Positions 1-7,314 of a stretch of DNA of 22,589 nucleotides are shown here, piece after piece. The DNA lies in the NCBI GenBank assembly GCA_045649415.1, contig JAZRPY010000017.1, positions 1-22,589 on the forward strand, in the 5' to 3' direction. The position numbers and the translations under genes are program-made. This DNA comes from CAKSQL01 sp045649415 (lineage in GTDB: Bacteria; Bacillota; Clostridia; UBA1381). The first letter of the stretch is position 1. Each line of letters begins with the position of its first letter. Under the pieces are notes generated by a model that saw only the letters and a program-made list of their open reading frames with translations, had not been told where the DNA came from and ran no database searches.

Positions 1-741
1 TTTTATAAGTTCAATTGGTAACTCCTTCAATAGCTCATAAAACATATCCATAACAATTATCTCGGTGGGATAGTGTCCTGCATCAACAAGAGAAAAATTA
101 CTATTTGTGTTAATAAGGCAATCGTGGTACTTTAAATCTCCTGTGACGAGAAGGTCTGCACCCATTTTAATAGACTTATCAACAAGCTCCGAACAGCTTC
201 CTGAACCGATTGCAATTCGTGAAATGATAGAATCAGGATTACCTGTGAATCTCAAATGTGTTGCCTTCAGGGTGGTTTTCAGAGTTTTTAAAAATTCACC
301 AAGAGTTGTTTTTTCGATGTTGCCAATTCTTCCCAAGCCCACATTATCAAAGCCATTGTTTTTCTCAATTATTTCTATATCTTTAAAACCGAGAAGATGA
401 GCAAGGCGTTGATTTATTCCATCCTCTGCCACATCCATATTAGTGTGTGATGCATAAAGACAAATGTTATTTTCCATGGCCTTTAGTAGATTTCGGGATA
501 CAAAGTCCTCCCCATCAAGCTTTTTGATGCCTTCAAAAATAAAGGGATGATGGGAAATTATAAGATCTGCACCCACATTTATTGCTTCGTCTATAACATA
601 ATCGGTAACATCTAAGGACAAAAGTACCTTTTTAATTTCCTTTTCCTTATTCCCTAAAATAAGTCCTGGGTTGTCCCAGTCATACGCATAGTTTTTTGGA
701 AATTTATCTTCAATTACTTTTATTATATCAGAAAGCTTCAT
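1..741 (-). CDS. Nif3-like dinuclear metal-centre protein (YqfO/YbgI family), 3' end cut by window edge
   Basis: The frame is open from an ATG at 741 to the window edge, giving 247 codons with no stop, so the C-terminus is missing. Family hallmarks are visible: SHHP at about residues 63-66, ASHTNMD near 100-106, and DAGHYPTE at about 220-227. These supply the His, Asp and Glu ligands of the two-metal site in Nif3 proteins. The DxGHxPTE motif sits near the end of the short (about 260-residue) family form, so probably only a few residues are lost, and there is no sign of the PII-like insert of the longer form. Related proteins have been annotated as GTP cyclohydrolase I type 2, but the cellular substrate is unsettled. 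It starts 5 nt after the trmK stop, so the two are co-transcribed, as in many Firmicutes. Confidence 0.9.
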   Translation of the reverse strand, partial: MKLSDIIKVIEDKFPKNYAYDWDNPGLILGNKEKEIKKVLLSLDVTDYVIDEAINVGADLIISHHPFIFEGIKKLDGEDFVSRNLLKAMENNICLYASHTNMDVAEDGINQRLAHLLGFKDIEIIEKNNGFDNVGLGRIGNIEKTTLGEFLKTLKTTLKATHLRFTGNPDSIISRIAIGSGSCSELVDKSIKMGADLLVTGDLKYHDCLINTNSNFSLVDAGHYPTEIIVMDMFYELLKELPIELIK

Positions 742-746
742 ATTTA

Positions 747-1412
747 CTATATCCTTTCCAGCTCCGAAAGAAAGTCGGAGTATTTTTTAATCAGGGGGAT
801 GTTGGGGGTGTCGGCTTTTTCAAGTCCTGACTTAATTTTTTTAAACTCCCTTGTTTTCTTTTCCTTGAGCTTATCAAAATGCTCATGGGTATAAAGATAT
901 GGTGGGAGATGCAATTCAAACTCATTTTTGTAGGAGGTATTTTCTCCTGATTTCGCCACAATAAGATTATAAACTTTAAAATCCTCTATGGCAATATCCT
1001 CAAGAACTACTGAGAAATTATTGTCGGCAAGCCATTTTCTTAAAACATCCTGAGAGTTCATAGGCTGAAGAACAAGATATTTAAAGGAACGAGCTTTTGA
1101 GATATTGTTGTTAAGGATGGATGAGATAAGCTCGCCACCCATTCCTGCAATAATAACACATTCCACCTCTTTCTCTTTTATGGGAGAAAGTCCGGCGCCC
1201 AATCTTAATTCAATTTTATCCTCTACCCGATACTTTATTGCATTTTCTTCTGCAATTTTTAACGGACCTGGTTTTAAGTCGGTTGCAATTGCCTTTTCAA
1301 TCAGTGAATTTTTTAATAAATATATGGGAATATATGCATGGTCGGTGCCGATATCTGCTATTTTTTTTGAGTTAATATGACGCACAATCATACGAAGTCG
1401 TGGTGTGAGCAT
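747..1412 (-). CDS. trmK: tRNA (adenine(22)-N1)-methyltransferase TrmK
   Basis: This 221-residue protein uses S-adenosylmethionine to methylate N1 of A22 in tRNA. The Rossmann-fold SAM motif I is DIGTDHAYIP at about residues 20-29. The family signature IIAGMGGELI lies near 87-96, followed by LVLQPM and LRKWL, all typical of TrmK (YqfN). The C-terminal third is a charged, coiled-coil-like helical tail, as in the family. The ATG is preceded by AAAAGGAG at good spacing. It sits directly upstream of the Nif3-like gene, a common Firmicute pairing. Its upstream region begins the DnaA-box cluster: a perfect inverted pair of boxes lies only 30 nt before the start codon, so DnaA might affect its expression (inference). 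Confidence 0.93.
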   Translation of the reverse strand: MLTPRLRMIVRHINSKKIADIGTDHAYIPIYLLKNSLIEKAIATDLKPGPLKIAEENAIKYRVEDKIELRLGAGLSPIKEKEVECVIIAGMGGELISSILNNNISKARSFKYLVLQPMNSQDVLRKWLADNNFSVVLEDIAIEDFKVYNLIVAKSGENTSYKNEFELHLPPYLYTHEHFDKLKEKKTREFKKIKSGLEKADTPNIPLIKKYSDFLSELERI

Positions 1413-1441
1413 ATAAATTCTCCTTTTAAGTTATAAACTGG

Positions 1442-1463
1442 GTTATCCACAGGTGTGGATAAC
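1442..1463. repeat. Perfect inverted pair of DnaA boxes
   Basis: Arms of 10 bases (GTTATCCACA and its exact reverse complement) are separated by only two G bases. This gives two consensus DnaA boxes in opposite orientation, 11 bp apart. It is the leftmost element of the DnaA-box cluster and lies 30-51 nt upstream of the trmK ATG. Confidence 0.85.
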
Positions 1464-1825
1464 TGCTTGCACCATAAAGTTATAGTAAAATCAAGGTTTA
1501 CACAGCTTTATCCACAGGAATTTTGGTAAAAGGTGGATAAAAATGTCGAATATCCTCAAAAAACGCTATAAAAAAATGTAAACCACTAAAAATGTGGAAA
1601 AAATGGCTTAACATCGTTTTTTAAAATCCACAGTTATCGTGGATAACTCTGTGGATAAAGGGGATAAACACCCCAAAAAGTTAACAAATAAGCCAAAGTT
1701 GTTTTTTGAACACACTTTTGGGAGTGTGGATAAAATCTTAGTGGGTTTACATAATTCTTGACGAATTTGTTACAAGATGTTTTAAATTTAAAAAATCGAG
1801 TTATTTCGCCAAATAAAGCTTGCGA

Positions 1826-1883
1826 GGAATACTAAATTTTTTAAAAAGTCGAATCTGCAACTTCCTTTAAATAAAAGTATTCC
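1826..1883. repeat. Inverted repeat downstream of serS
   Basis: GGAATACT at 1826-1833 is exactly repeated in reverse complement as AGTATTCC at 1876-1883. They enclose 42 bases of AT-rich sequence that can pair further only imperfectly. It lies 20-78 nt beyond the serS stop. Neither side has a run of T directly after the stem, so it is not a classical terminator. It could be a weak 3'-end structure or belong to the adjacent DnaA-box region. Confidence 0.4.
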
Positions 1884-1903
1884 CCAAAAAAGCCTTTTAA
1901 AAT

Positions 1904-3172
1904 TTATTTTATGATATCAGTACCCATAAATGGCACTAATGCCTCAGGAATTGTTACACTTCCGTCAGCGTTCTGGAAATTTTCTAAAATTGCAGCAACA
2001 GTTCTTCCTACTGCAAGTCCTGAACCGTTTAGTGTGTGAACAAACTGAGCCTTGTCTTTTGGTGTACGCTTGAACTTGATGTTAGCTCTTCTTGCCTGAT
2101 AGTCCTCAAAGTTTGAACAGGATGAAATCTCAACATATCTTCCGTAGCTTGGCATCCAAACCTCAATGTCGTAGGTTTTAGCAGAAGAGAAGCCTAAATC
2201 GCCTGTGGACAAACACACAACTCTGTAAGGTAGTCCTAAGCCCTGAAGAAGCTTTTCTGCATCATTTGTTAATGACTCAAGCTCCTCATAGCTCTTTTCA
2301 GGGTCTGCAAATTTAACAAGCTCAACCTTGTTAAATTGATGCTGCCTTATCAAGCCTCTTGTGTCACGACCTGCAGAGCCGGCCTCTGCTCTGAAGCATG
2401 CAGAATATGCGCAATATTTAATAGGAAGCTTTTCGCCATCCAATATCTCGTCACGATGAAGATTTGTTACAGGCACCTCGGCAGTGGGGATAAGAAAATA
2501 TCCGTTGTTGGTTACTTTAAATGCATCCTCTTCAAATTTTGGAAGCTGACCTGTACCTGTCATAGATGCACGATTTACCATATAAGGTGGCATAATCTCG
2601 GTGTAGCCTGATTCGGAGGTGTGAGTGTTTAAGAAATAGGAAATTACAGCTCTTTCCAATCTTGCACCAAGACCTTTATAAACTGTGAATCTTGAGCCTG
2701 AGATTTTAGCACCTCTGTCAAAATCAAGAATATCAAGGCTTGTGCCGATATCCCAATGTGCCTTTGGCTCAAAGTCAAAGGTGGTTGGAGAGGAGAATTT
2801 TCTTAGTTCCACATTCTCGCTGTCGTCTGCGCCAATGGGCACCTCAGCATTTGGAATGTTAGGGATTTTCAGCATAAAATTACGAAGTTCTTCATCTATT
2901 TCAGAAATTTTAGTGTCATCTGCTTTGATTTCGTCGGACAAGGCACGCATTTCATCAAAAATTGCAGTTGTGTCCTCCCCTGCCTTTTTCATTGCAGGGA
3001 TTTTCTTTGTGATTTCGTTTTGCTTTGCCTTTTTCTGCTCAGCATCAAGCAATAATGCGCGACGCTGTTTATCAAGCTCAATTGCTGGGGTTATATCCAA
3101 ATCGTTGTTTCTCTTTTTTAATCCCTCAATAATTTTTTCGGGCTCGGTTCTTAAAATTTTAATGTCTAACAT
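1904..3172 (-). CDS. serS: Serine-tRNA ligase (seryl-tRNA synthetase)
   Basis: This 422-residue class II synthetase charges tRNA-Ser (and tRNA-Sec where present) with serine. Residues 1-100 form the long helical hairpin that grips the tRNA, rich in Lys and Glu. The catalytic core follows: the TAEVPVTN motif near 230, motif 2 with CFRAEAGSAGRDTRG around 257-271, and motif 3 with GSGLAVGRTVAAILEN near 383-398. Length and ends match the bacterial family. The ATG is preceded by AAAGGAT. Only 21 nt separate it from the upstream coiled-coil gene, so it is probably part of the parA-parB transcript. I found no T-box leader upstream, although many Firmicute synthetase genes have one. serS close to parAB near the origin is a familiar Clostridia arrangement. 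Confidence 0.97.
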   Translation of the reverse strand: MLDIKILRTEPEKIIEGLKKRNNDLDITPAIELDKQRRALLLDAEQKKAKQNEITKKIPAMKKAGEDTTAIFDEMRALSDEIKADDTKISEIDEELRNFMLKIPNIPNAEVPIGADDSENVELRKFSSPTTFDFEPKAHWDIGTSLDILDFDRGAKISGSRFTVYKGLGARLERAVISYFLNTHTSESGYTEIMPPYMVNRASMTGTGQLPKFEEDAFKVTNNGYFLIPTAEVPVTNLHRDEILDGEKLPIKYCAYSACFRAEAGSAGRDTRGLIRQHQFNKVELVKFADPEKSYEELESLTNDAEKLLQGLGLPYRVVCLSTGDLGFSSAKTYDIEVWMPSYGRYVEISSCSNFEDYQARRANIKFKRTPKDKAQFVHTLNGSGLAVGRTVAAILENFQNADGSVTIPEALVPFMGTDIIK

Positions 3173-3193
3173 ATTTTTTTATCCTTTCTTTAG

Positions 3194-3631
3194 TTATTTT
3201 GATTTTTTTACTAATATTTTATAAAAAGCAAGCTGATTTTCAGTAAGCTCTTCTTGGTTTATGTTTTTCAAAAGCTCTCTTGCCTTTGTTTTCCATCCAT
3301 TATATATATAACTATACGCCTTTAAAAGAAGATTGCTGTTAGCTGTCTCGGTTGCCTGATTATCGGTTATGTCAATTAGAGACTGGCGTTCTTTGGTTAA
3401 CTCAACTATCTGGTCTTTTAAAATCATATTCTCCTGTAGTAAAATTCTGTTGTCCTCACTTAGCTTTGCAGCTTTTTCGGTTATGGATAATTCGTTTGCA
3501 TCAGAATGAAGAGGTTGATTTTTATCCAGATTACTCTGGCCGAAGAATGCAAGGAGAATCATTATAATTGCTACAACAAAAATAAGAGCAGTGTATATGA
3601 ATAAGGAACGGTTATTTTTTAAATTTGACAT
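3194..3631 (-). CDS. Unknown membrane-anchored coiled-coil protein
   Basis: I do not recognise a family for this 145-residue protein. Residues 1-8 are short and basic, then one strongly hydrophobic segment spans about residues 9-28 (LFIYTALIFVVAIIMILLAFF). A polar linker follows. Residues about 45-90 are a predicted coiled coil with Leu/Ile spacing (EDNRILLQENMILKDQIVEL). The last 45 residues look like two or three short helices, with YNGWKTKARELLKNI recalling a TPR-like pair but too short to call. The ATG at 3631 is chosen over a GTG at 3640 because the GTG lies inside the GAGGTG ribosome binding site. It sits between parB and serS, where some Clostridia carry a DUF4446 protein. The topology is similar but the DUF4446 sequence motifs are absent. 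A role in anchoring segregation proteins is speculation. Confidence 0.85.
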   Translation of the reverse strand: MSNLKNNRSLFIYTALIFVVAIIMILLAFFGQSNLDKNQPLHSDANELSITEKAAKLSEDNRILLQENMILKDQIVELTKERQSLIDITDNQATETANSNLLLKAYSYIYNGWKTKARELLKNINQEELTENQLAFYKILVKKSK

Positions 3632-3830
3632 TATTATCACCTCGGTTTCCTATAATGTGATTTTTATAAATTAAAGCATGAAAAATTTTTTAATTTTCAA
3701 ACCCCATCAAATAAATCCCAAAAACACACCTAAAAACAAGTTTTGCGATTTTTAATGAAGCTATATAAAAAATTTTCAATTTAAGCCTTAAAACTCAATT
3801 TTAAAGGGAACTATTTTACAGAATATGGAA

Positions 3831-4685
3831 TTATATGGAAAAATATCCCAATATTCTTTCTAAATCATCATTTCCATAATATTCGATTTCAATTTTGCCC
3901 TTTTTTGCTCCGTGCATAATTTTCACCTTTGTTCCAAAGCCTTGCTCAAGACGATTTTTAATTCTTTCGATTTCGATGTCGGCAGCAGTAGAGGTTTTTT
4001 TCTTTGGTTTTTCAGATTTTACCACTTGTAAATCCTTGGCAAGCTTTTCTGCCTGGCGGACATTCAAACCGTCCGAGATTATCCTGTTAAGAAGGAATTC
4101 TCTCAAAACAAATCCATTTAATGATAGAATTGCTCTTGCGTGTCCCTCAGAAATCTCTCCTGAGATTAGATATTTTTGCAACTCGTCTTCCAATGATAAG
4201 AGTCTTAAGGAGTTTGCAATTGCGCTTCTGCTCTTCCCTATTCGCTTACTGATATCCTCTTGAGTTAAGCTATATTCGTCAATTAACGACTTATAACCCA
4301 ACGCTTCTTCAATAGGATTTAAGTCCTCTCTTTGCAAGTTCTCAATAAGAGCAACCTCTGTGATTGTTTGGGAAGAATAGTCTTTAACTACTGCAGGAAT
4401 AGTGGGAAGTCCTGCCTTTTTAGCAGCTCGCCATCTTCTTTCACCTGCAACAATTGTATATTTACTGTCCCCTGTTCTCACAACTATAATAGGTTGAATT
4501 AAGCCGTGCTCCTTTATAGAATCTGCAAGGATAGACAGCTTGTCCTGGTCGAAGGTTTTTCTTGGTTGGTTTTTGTTAGGCTCAACTTGTGTTATTTTAA
4601 GTTCTAAAACCCCTTGCTCAATGCTTGAGGGATTTTCCTCGGAAAATAGCACATCCAAGCCCTTTCCTAAGCCTTTCTTTGCCAT
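3831..4685 (-). CDS. parB: Chromosome partitioning protein ParB (Spo0J)
   Basis: This 284-residue ParB clamp loads on parS, spreads along DNA and recruits condensin. It opens with the usual MAKKGLGKGLDVLF. The ParB/Srx nucleotide-binding domain shows GERRWRA at about residues 79-85, which contacts CTP, followed by the ENLQREDLNPIEEA box. The helix-turn-helix is near 139-162 (LTQEDISKRIGKSRSAIANS), and the C-terminal dimerisation region ends the protein. The ATG at 4685 is preferred over one at 4694, because GAAAGG abuts the earlier codon but stands 9 nt from the later one. It follows parA by 24 nt. Its likely target sites are seen upstream of parA, so ParB may autoregulate this operon. The sequence separates ParB from the related Noc only weakly, but the parA partner and parS sites support ParB. 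Confidence 0.96.
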   Translation of the reverse strand: MAKKGLGKGLDVLFSEENPSSIEQGVLELKITQVEPNKNQPRKTFDQDKLSILADSIKEHGLIQPIIVVRTGDSKYTIVAGERRWRAAKKAGLPTIPAVVKDYSSQTITEVALIENLQREDLNPIEEALGYKSLIDEYSLTQEDISKRIGKSRSAIANSLRLLSLEDELQKYLISGEISEGHARAILSLNGFVLREFLLNRIISDGLNVRQAEKLAKDLQVVKSEKPKKKTSTAADIEIERIKNRLEQGFGTKVKIMHGAKKGKIEIEYYGNDDLERILGYFSI

Positions 4686-4709
4686 AAAATACATCCTTTC
4701 TATTAAATT

Positions 4710-5474
4710 TTAGCTATTATTTTTTATAAGCTCCTTTGCCAATGCAAAATATGCCTCAGCTCCCTTGGAGGTGATATCATATTTAATTATCGGTTCTCCA
4801 AAGCTTGGTGCTTCGGAAAGACGGATGTTTCTTGGAATTACTGTGTTATACACCTTATCGGGAAAATATTTTTTAACCTCATCAAGTACCTGAGACGAAA
4901 GATTTGTTCTTGAATCGTACATTGTTGCAAGAATTCCTTCAATTTCAAGCTTTGGATTAGAGGATTTCTTTATATTCCTTATTGAATTTATGAGCTGAGT
5001 CAAGCCTTCCAACGCATAATACTCGCATTGAATTGGAACAATGACCGAATCGGATGCCGTCATTATATTTATAGACAGCATACCAAGAGCAGGTGGAGAA
5101 TCTATAATTATGTAATTATATGTGTCCCTCACCTCTTTCAAGGCGTCTTCTAAAATATGTTCCCTGTTTTCTACTGTTGCAAGCTCGATTTCTGCAGCGG
5201 AAAGCTCTAAGGATGAAGGGATAATCGACAAATTACGATATTTTGTGCGAACTATAGCCTTTTTAGTGTTTTTAGCGTCTATCAGGCAATCATAGGTGGA
5301 TAATTCAAGCTCATCTCTGTCAATTCCAAGACCACTGCTGCTGTTTCCTTGAGGATCGCAGTCCACAAGCAACACGCTTTTTCCTTTATATGCAAGGCAA
5401 GCAGCAAGATTTACCGTAGTTGTTGTTTTACCAACGCCACCTTTTTGGTTAGTTATTGCAATTATTTTGCCCAT
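4710..5474 (-). CDS. parA: Chromosome partitioning ATPase ParA (Soj)
   Basis: This 254-residue MinD/ParA-family ATPase works with ParB in origin segregation, and in B. subtilis also regulates DnaA. The deviant Walker A KGGVGKTTTT is at residues 11-20, with the signature Lys of the family. The switch region is DCDPQGNSSSGLG, followed by IIIDSPPALG (Walker B) near 110-119. The start is uncertain. The ATG at 5474 gives the classic MGKIIAITNQKGG opening, but the AAGGAGG site is 13 nt away. A GTG at 5483 would add three residues, with the same site only 4 nt away. It is first in the parA-parB-coiled coil-serS unit. A good promoter lies upstream, and one parS site abuts its -35 box. Confidence 0.96.
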   Translation of the reverse strand: MGKIIAITNQKGGVGKTTTTVNLAACLAYKGKSVLLVDCDPQGNSSSGLGIDRDELELSTYDCLIDAKNTKKAIVRTKYRNLSIIPSSLELSAAEIELATVENREHILEDALKEVRDTYNYIIIDSPPALGMLSINIMTASDSVIVPIQCEYYALEGLTQLINSIRNIKKSSNPKLEIEGILATMYDSRTNLSSQVLDEVKKYFPDKVYNTVIPRNIRLSEAPSFGEPIIKYDITSKGAEAYFALAKELIKNNS

Positions 5475-5514
5475 AAAGCTCACTTTTCCTCCTTTTTATA
5501 TTATATATAGCTAT

Positions 5515-5542
5515 ATTATATCATAAATTTTCAAAAAGTAAA
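5515..5542 (-). promoter_or_regulatory. Promoter of the parA-parB operon
   Basis: Read on the minus strand: -35 TTTACT (5537-5542), 16 nt, then -10 TATAAT (5515-5520) with an upstream TG (TGATATAAT). This is a good sigma-A-type promoter with an extended -10. The start point would be near 5508, about 35 nt before the coding start. The first parS site begins at the base next to the -35 box, so ParB bound there would touch RNA polymerase. Confidence 0.65.
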
Positions 5543-5558
5543 TGTTTCACATGAAACA
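5543..5558. promoter_or_regulatory. parS site 1 (one central mismatch)
   Basis: TGTTTCACATGAAACA matches the near-universal ParB target TGTTTCACGTGAAACA at 15 of 16 positions, with A for G in the centre. It abuts the parA promoter and lies 69 bp upstream of the parA start. Confidence 0.85.
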
Positions 5559-5584
5559 TTTTTAAAAATTTATAAATTTTGTTC

Positions 5585-5600
5585 TGTTTCACGTGAAACA
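5585..5600. promoter_or_regulatory. parS site 2 (perfect palindrome)
   Basis: TGTTTCACGTGAAACA is a perfect 16-bp palindrome identical to the canonical bacterial parS. It begins 42 bp after the start of site 1, which is about four helical turns, so both sites face the same side of the DNA. It lies between the divergent parA and germination operons, 60 bp before the gerA-type start codon. Confidence 0.95.
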
Positions 5601-5602
5601 TT

Positions 5603-5631
5603 GTATAATTTCTATTATTTTGGTAAAAATA
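5603..5631 (+). promoter_or_regulatory. Possible sigma-F-type forespore promoter of the germination operon
   Basis: GTATA (5603-5607) and GGTAAAAATA (5622-5631) match the B. subtilis sigma-F consensus GYATA and GGNNANAHTR. The 14-nt spacer is slightly short. Start of transcription would be near 5637, leaving a leader of about 23 nt with the AAAGGAG site. Germinant receptor operons are normally expressed in the forespore by sigma-G or sigma-F, which fits. The match is short and AT-rich, so chance is possible. A TATAAT at 5604-5609 is an alternative sigma-A -10 box. Confidence 0.4.
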
Positions 5632-5659
5632 TATACAATAAAAGCAAAGGAGAGATAAT

Positions 5660-7288
5660 ATGAAGGTTAACTCCTTGTTAAAAAAGCTCTTTTTATTTTC
5701 ACCTGTGAAAAAAAATCAGGTTTTTGAACTTGAAGAGCAACAAAAGTTAAATGTAAAATATGATAGCAGAGATAACAAAGATATTAAAATCCCCAAAATA
5801 AGCAAAAATATAGAGAAAAACTATTCATATATAAAGGAAAGATTTAATTTTCCAAAAAACAATGATGTTGTTATAAGAAAGTTCTTGATAATGGGGAACA
5901 TTTCTGCATTTGTGATCTTTTATGACGGAATGGTGGACACAAGAGCTATTGACCAGGATATAATAAAAGCCTTGTTAGAGCTTCCATATTTGAAAAATGA
6001 CGAAAAAATAAATATAAATGATGCAACTGAGCAGTTTATATCTCATAGTCAGGCAACAAAGATTAATTCTTTTGAAGATATAATAGATGATATCAATTTT
6101 GGCTCATGTGGATTATTTATTGACGGCTTGGATATAGGAATTTCTTTAGATGTGAGAAACTGGGGACACAGAAGCATTGATAAGCCCGAAACGGAGCAAT
6201 CAATTTATGGTCCACAGGAAGCTTTTGCAGAAATGCTTCGTAATAACTCTGCACTTGTTAGAAAAATATTAAAGACTGAAAAGCTTATATGCGAAGGAAT
6301 AAAGGTAGGAAATGTGAGTAAAACAAGAGGTGTACTTATGTACATTTCCAATATTGCAAATGAAGGGCTTGTTAGTGAGGTAAAAAGACGAATAAATAGT
6401 GTCACCATTGACTATTGCATATCAATTGAGGAGGTGGCAATGCTTATTGAAGAGTCAAGCTTTATGATAACAAGCACTATTTTATCCACAGAACGGCCCG
6501 ACAGAGTGGCAAGAGCCTTGGAAGAGGGAAGAGTTGCATTGATTTTGAACGGAAACCCACACGCACTTATATTTCCCACCAATGCATTTGAGCTAATGCA
6601 CGCCTCATCTGATGCTTATTTAAGAACGCCTTATGCCAATATGAGCCGATATATAAGGATTATTGCAATGCTTTTATCAGTTCTGTTGCCTGCCCTATAT
6701 CTTGCAATCACGCTATTTCATCAGGAGATGATACCCACCTTTTTGGTGTATGCAATCAGCGCATCAAGAGAATCTGTGCCATTTCCAAGCATTGTGGAGC
6801 TATTATTGATGGATATTTCATTTGAAATGATAAGAGAGGCAGGGATTAGAATGCCAAATCCCTTAGGCTCGACATTGGGAATTGTAGGTGGTCTTATTTT
6901 AGGGCAAGCAGCAGTTAGTGCAAAGATTGTGAGCCCCATAATGATAATAGTAATTGCACTGACAGGACTTGGTTCTTTTGCAACTCCCGACTATAACCTT
7001 AGCTGGAGTTGCAGAATTTTAAGACTTGCATTCATCGCCCTTGCAGGATCATGGGGATTTTTTGGTGTAGCAATAGGAATTTTTATATATTCAGTTATAT
7101 TAGGTTCAAAAACAAGCTTTGGAGTACCGTTTTTAGCGCCACTAATTAAAAAGGAAAAACAGGGAGTAGGTAGCTCAGTGTTGGTTTCTCCCATATGGAA
7201 AAAAGAAAATAGACCACAGTATTTAAAAACCAATAAAAAGACACAAGAGCCAGATATAAGTATGAAATGGCGTATAAAGAAAAAATAA
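5660..7288 (+). CDS. Spore germinant receptor A subunit (GerAA/GerKA family)
   Basis: This 542-residue protein is the A subunit of a nutrient germinant receptor in the spore inner membrane. Receptors of this family sense amino acids or sugars and start germination by releasing ions. A soluble N-terminal half of about 320 residues precedes several membrane segments, starting with IIAMLLSVLLPALYLAITLF near 333. The conserved core is clear: PFPSIVELLLMDISFEMIRE, then AGIRMPNPLG and IVGGLILGQAA near 375-420. The tail has PFLAPL and SPIWKKENRPQYL, typical of the family. Length is normal. AAAGGAG precedes the ATG. The B and C subunits follow in one operon. Which germinant it recognises cannot be read from the sequence. 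Confidence 0.95.
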   Translation: MKVNSLLKKLFLFSPVKKNQVFELEEQQKLNVKYDSRDNKDIKIPKISKNIEKNYSYIKERFNFPKNNDVVIRKFLIMGNISAFVIFYDGMVDTRAIDQDIIKALLELPYLKNDEKININDATEQFISHSQATKINSFEDIIDDINFGSCGLFIDGLDIGISLDVRNWGHRSIDKPETEQSIYGPQEAFAEMLRNNSALVRKILKTEKLICEGIKVGNVSKTRGVLMYISNIANEGLVSEVKRRINSVTIDYCISIEEVAMLIEESSFMITSTILSTERPDRVARALEEGRVALILNGNPHALIFPTNAFELMHASSDAYLRTPYANMSRYIRIIAMLLSVLLPALYLAITLFHQEMIPTFLVYAISASRESVPFPSIVELLLMDISFEMIREAGIRMPNPLGSTLGIVGGLILGQAAVSAKIVSPIMIIVIALTGLGSFATPDYNLSWSCRILRLAFIALAGSWGFFGVAIGIFIYSVILGSKTSFGVPFLAPLIKKEKQGVGSSVLVSPIWKKENRPQYLKTNKKTQEPDISMKWRIKKK

Positions 7289-7314
7289 TTATATGTCCCT
7301 AAAAGGAGAGAGAT

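Larger units (their letters stand above)
1413..1903. other. Intergenic DnaA-box cluster, candidate oriC or DnaA-binding regulatory region
   Basis: This 490-base gap between trmK and serS has no convincing gene. It holds five perfect matches to the 9-mer DnaA box TTATCCACA: 1443-1451 and 1508-1516 on the plus strand, and 1454-1462, 1650-1658 and 1725-1733 on the minus strand. One-mismatch copies lie at 1532-1540, 1593-1601 and 1638-1646, all minus strand. Left-hand perfect boxes point right and right-hand ones point left, around an AT-rich core at about 1541-1630. Further AT-rich sequence follows at 1765-1800. Elsewhere in the window I saw only isolated perfect boxes, inside genes. Such density is typical of oriC or of DnaA titration clusters. 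ParAB and parS lie 3-4 kb away, which supports an origin-region setting. dnaA itself is not in the window, and I saw no clear DnaA-trio array. Confidence 0.7.

Noticed and set aside
2685..3224. 179-codon plus-strand frame opposite serS
   Set aside because: It is a Ser-rich shadow of serS antisense sequence with no domain.
3632..3830. Possible T-box leader for serS
   Set aside because: I searched both the 21-nt gap before serS and this gap for the T-box antiterminator and specifier features and saw none.
5496..5522. AT palindrome ATATAGCTATAT near the parA start point
   Set aside because: It is low-complexity TA sequence around the -10 box and parA leader, and is best explained by base composition.
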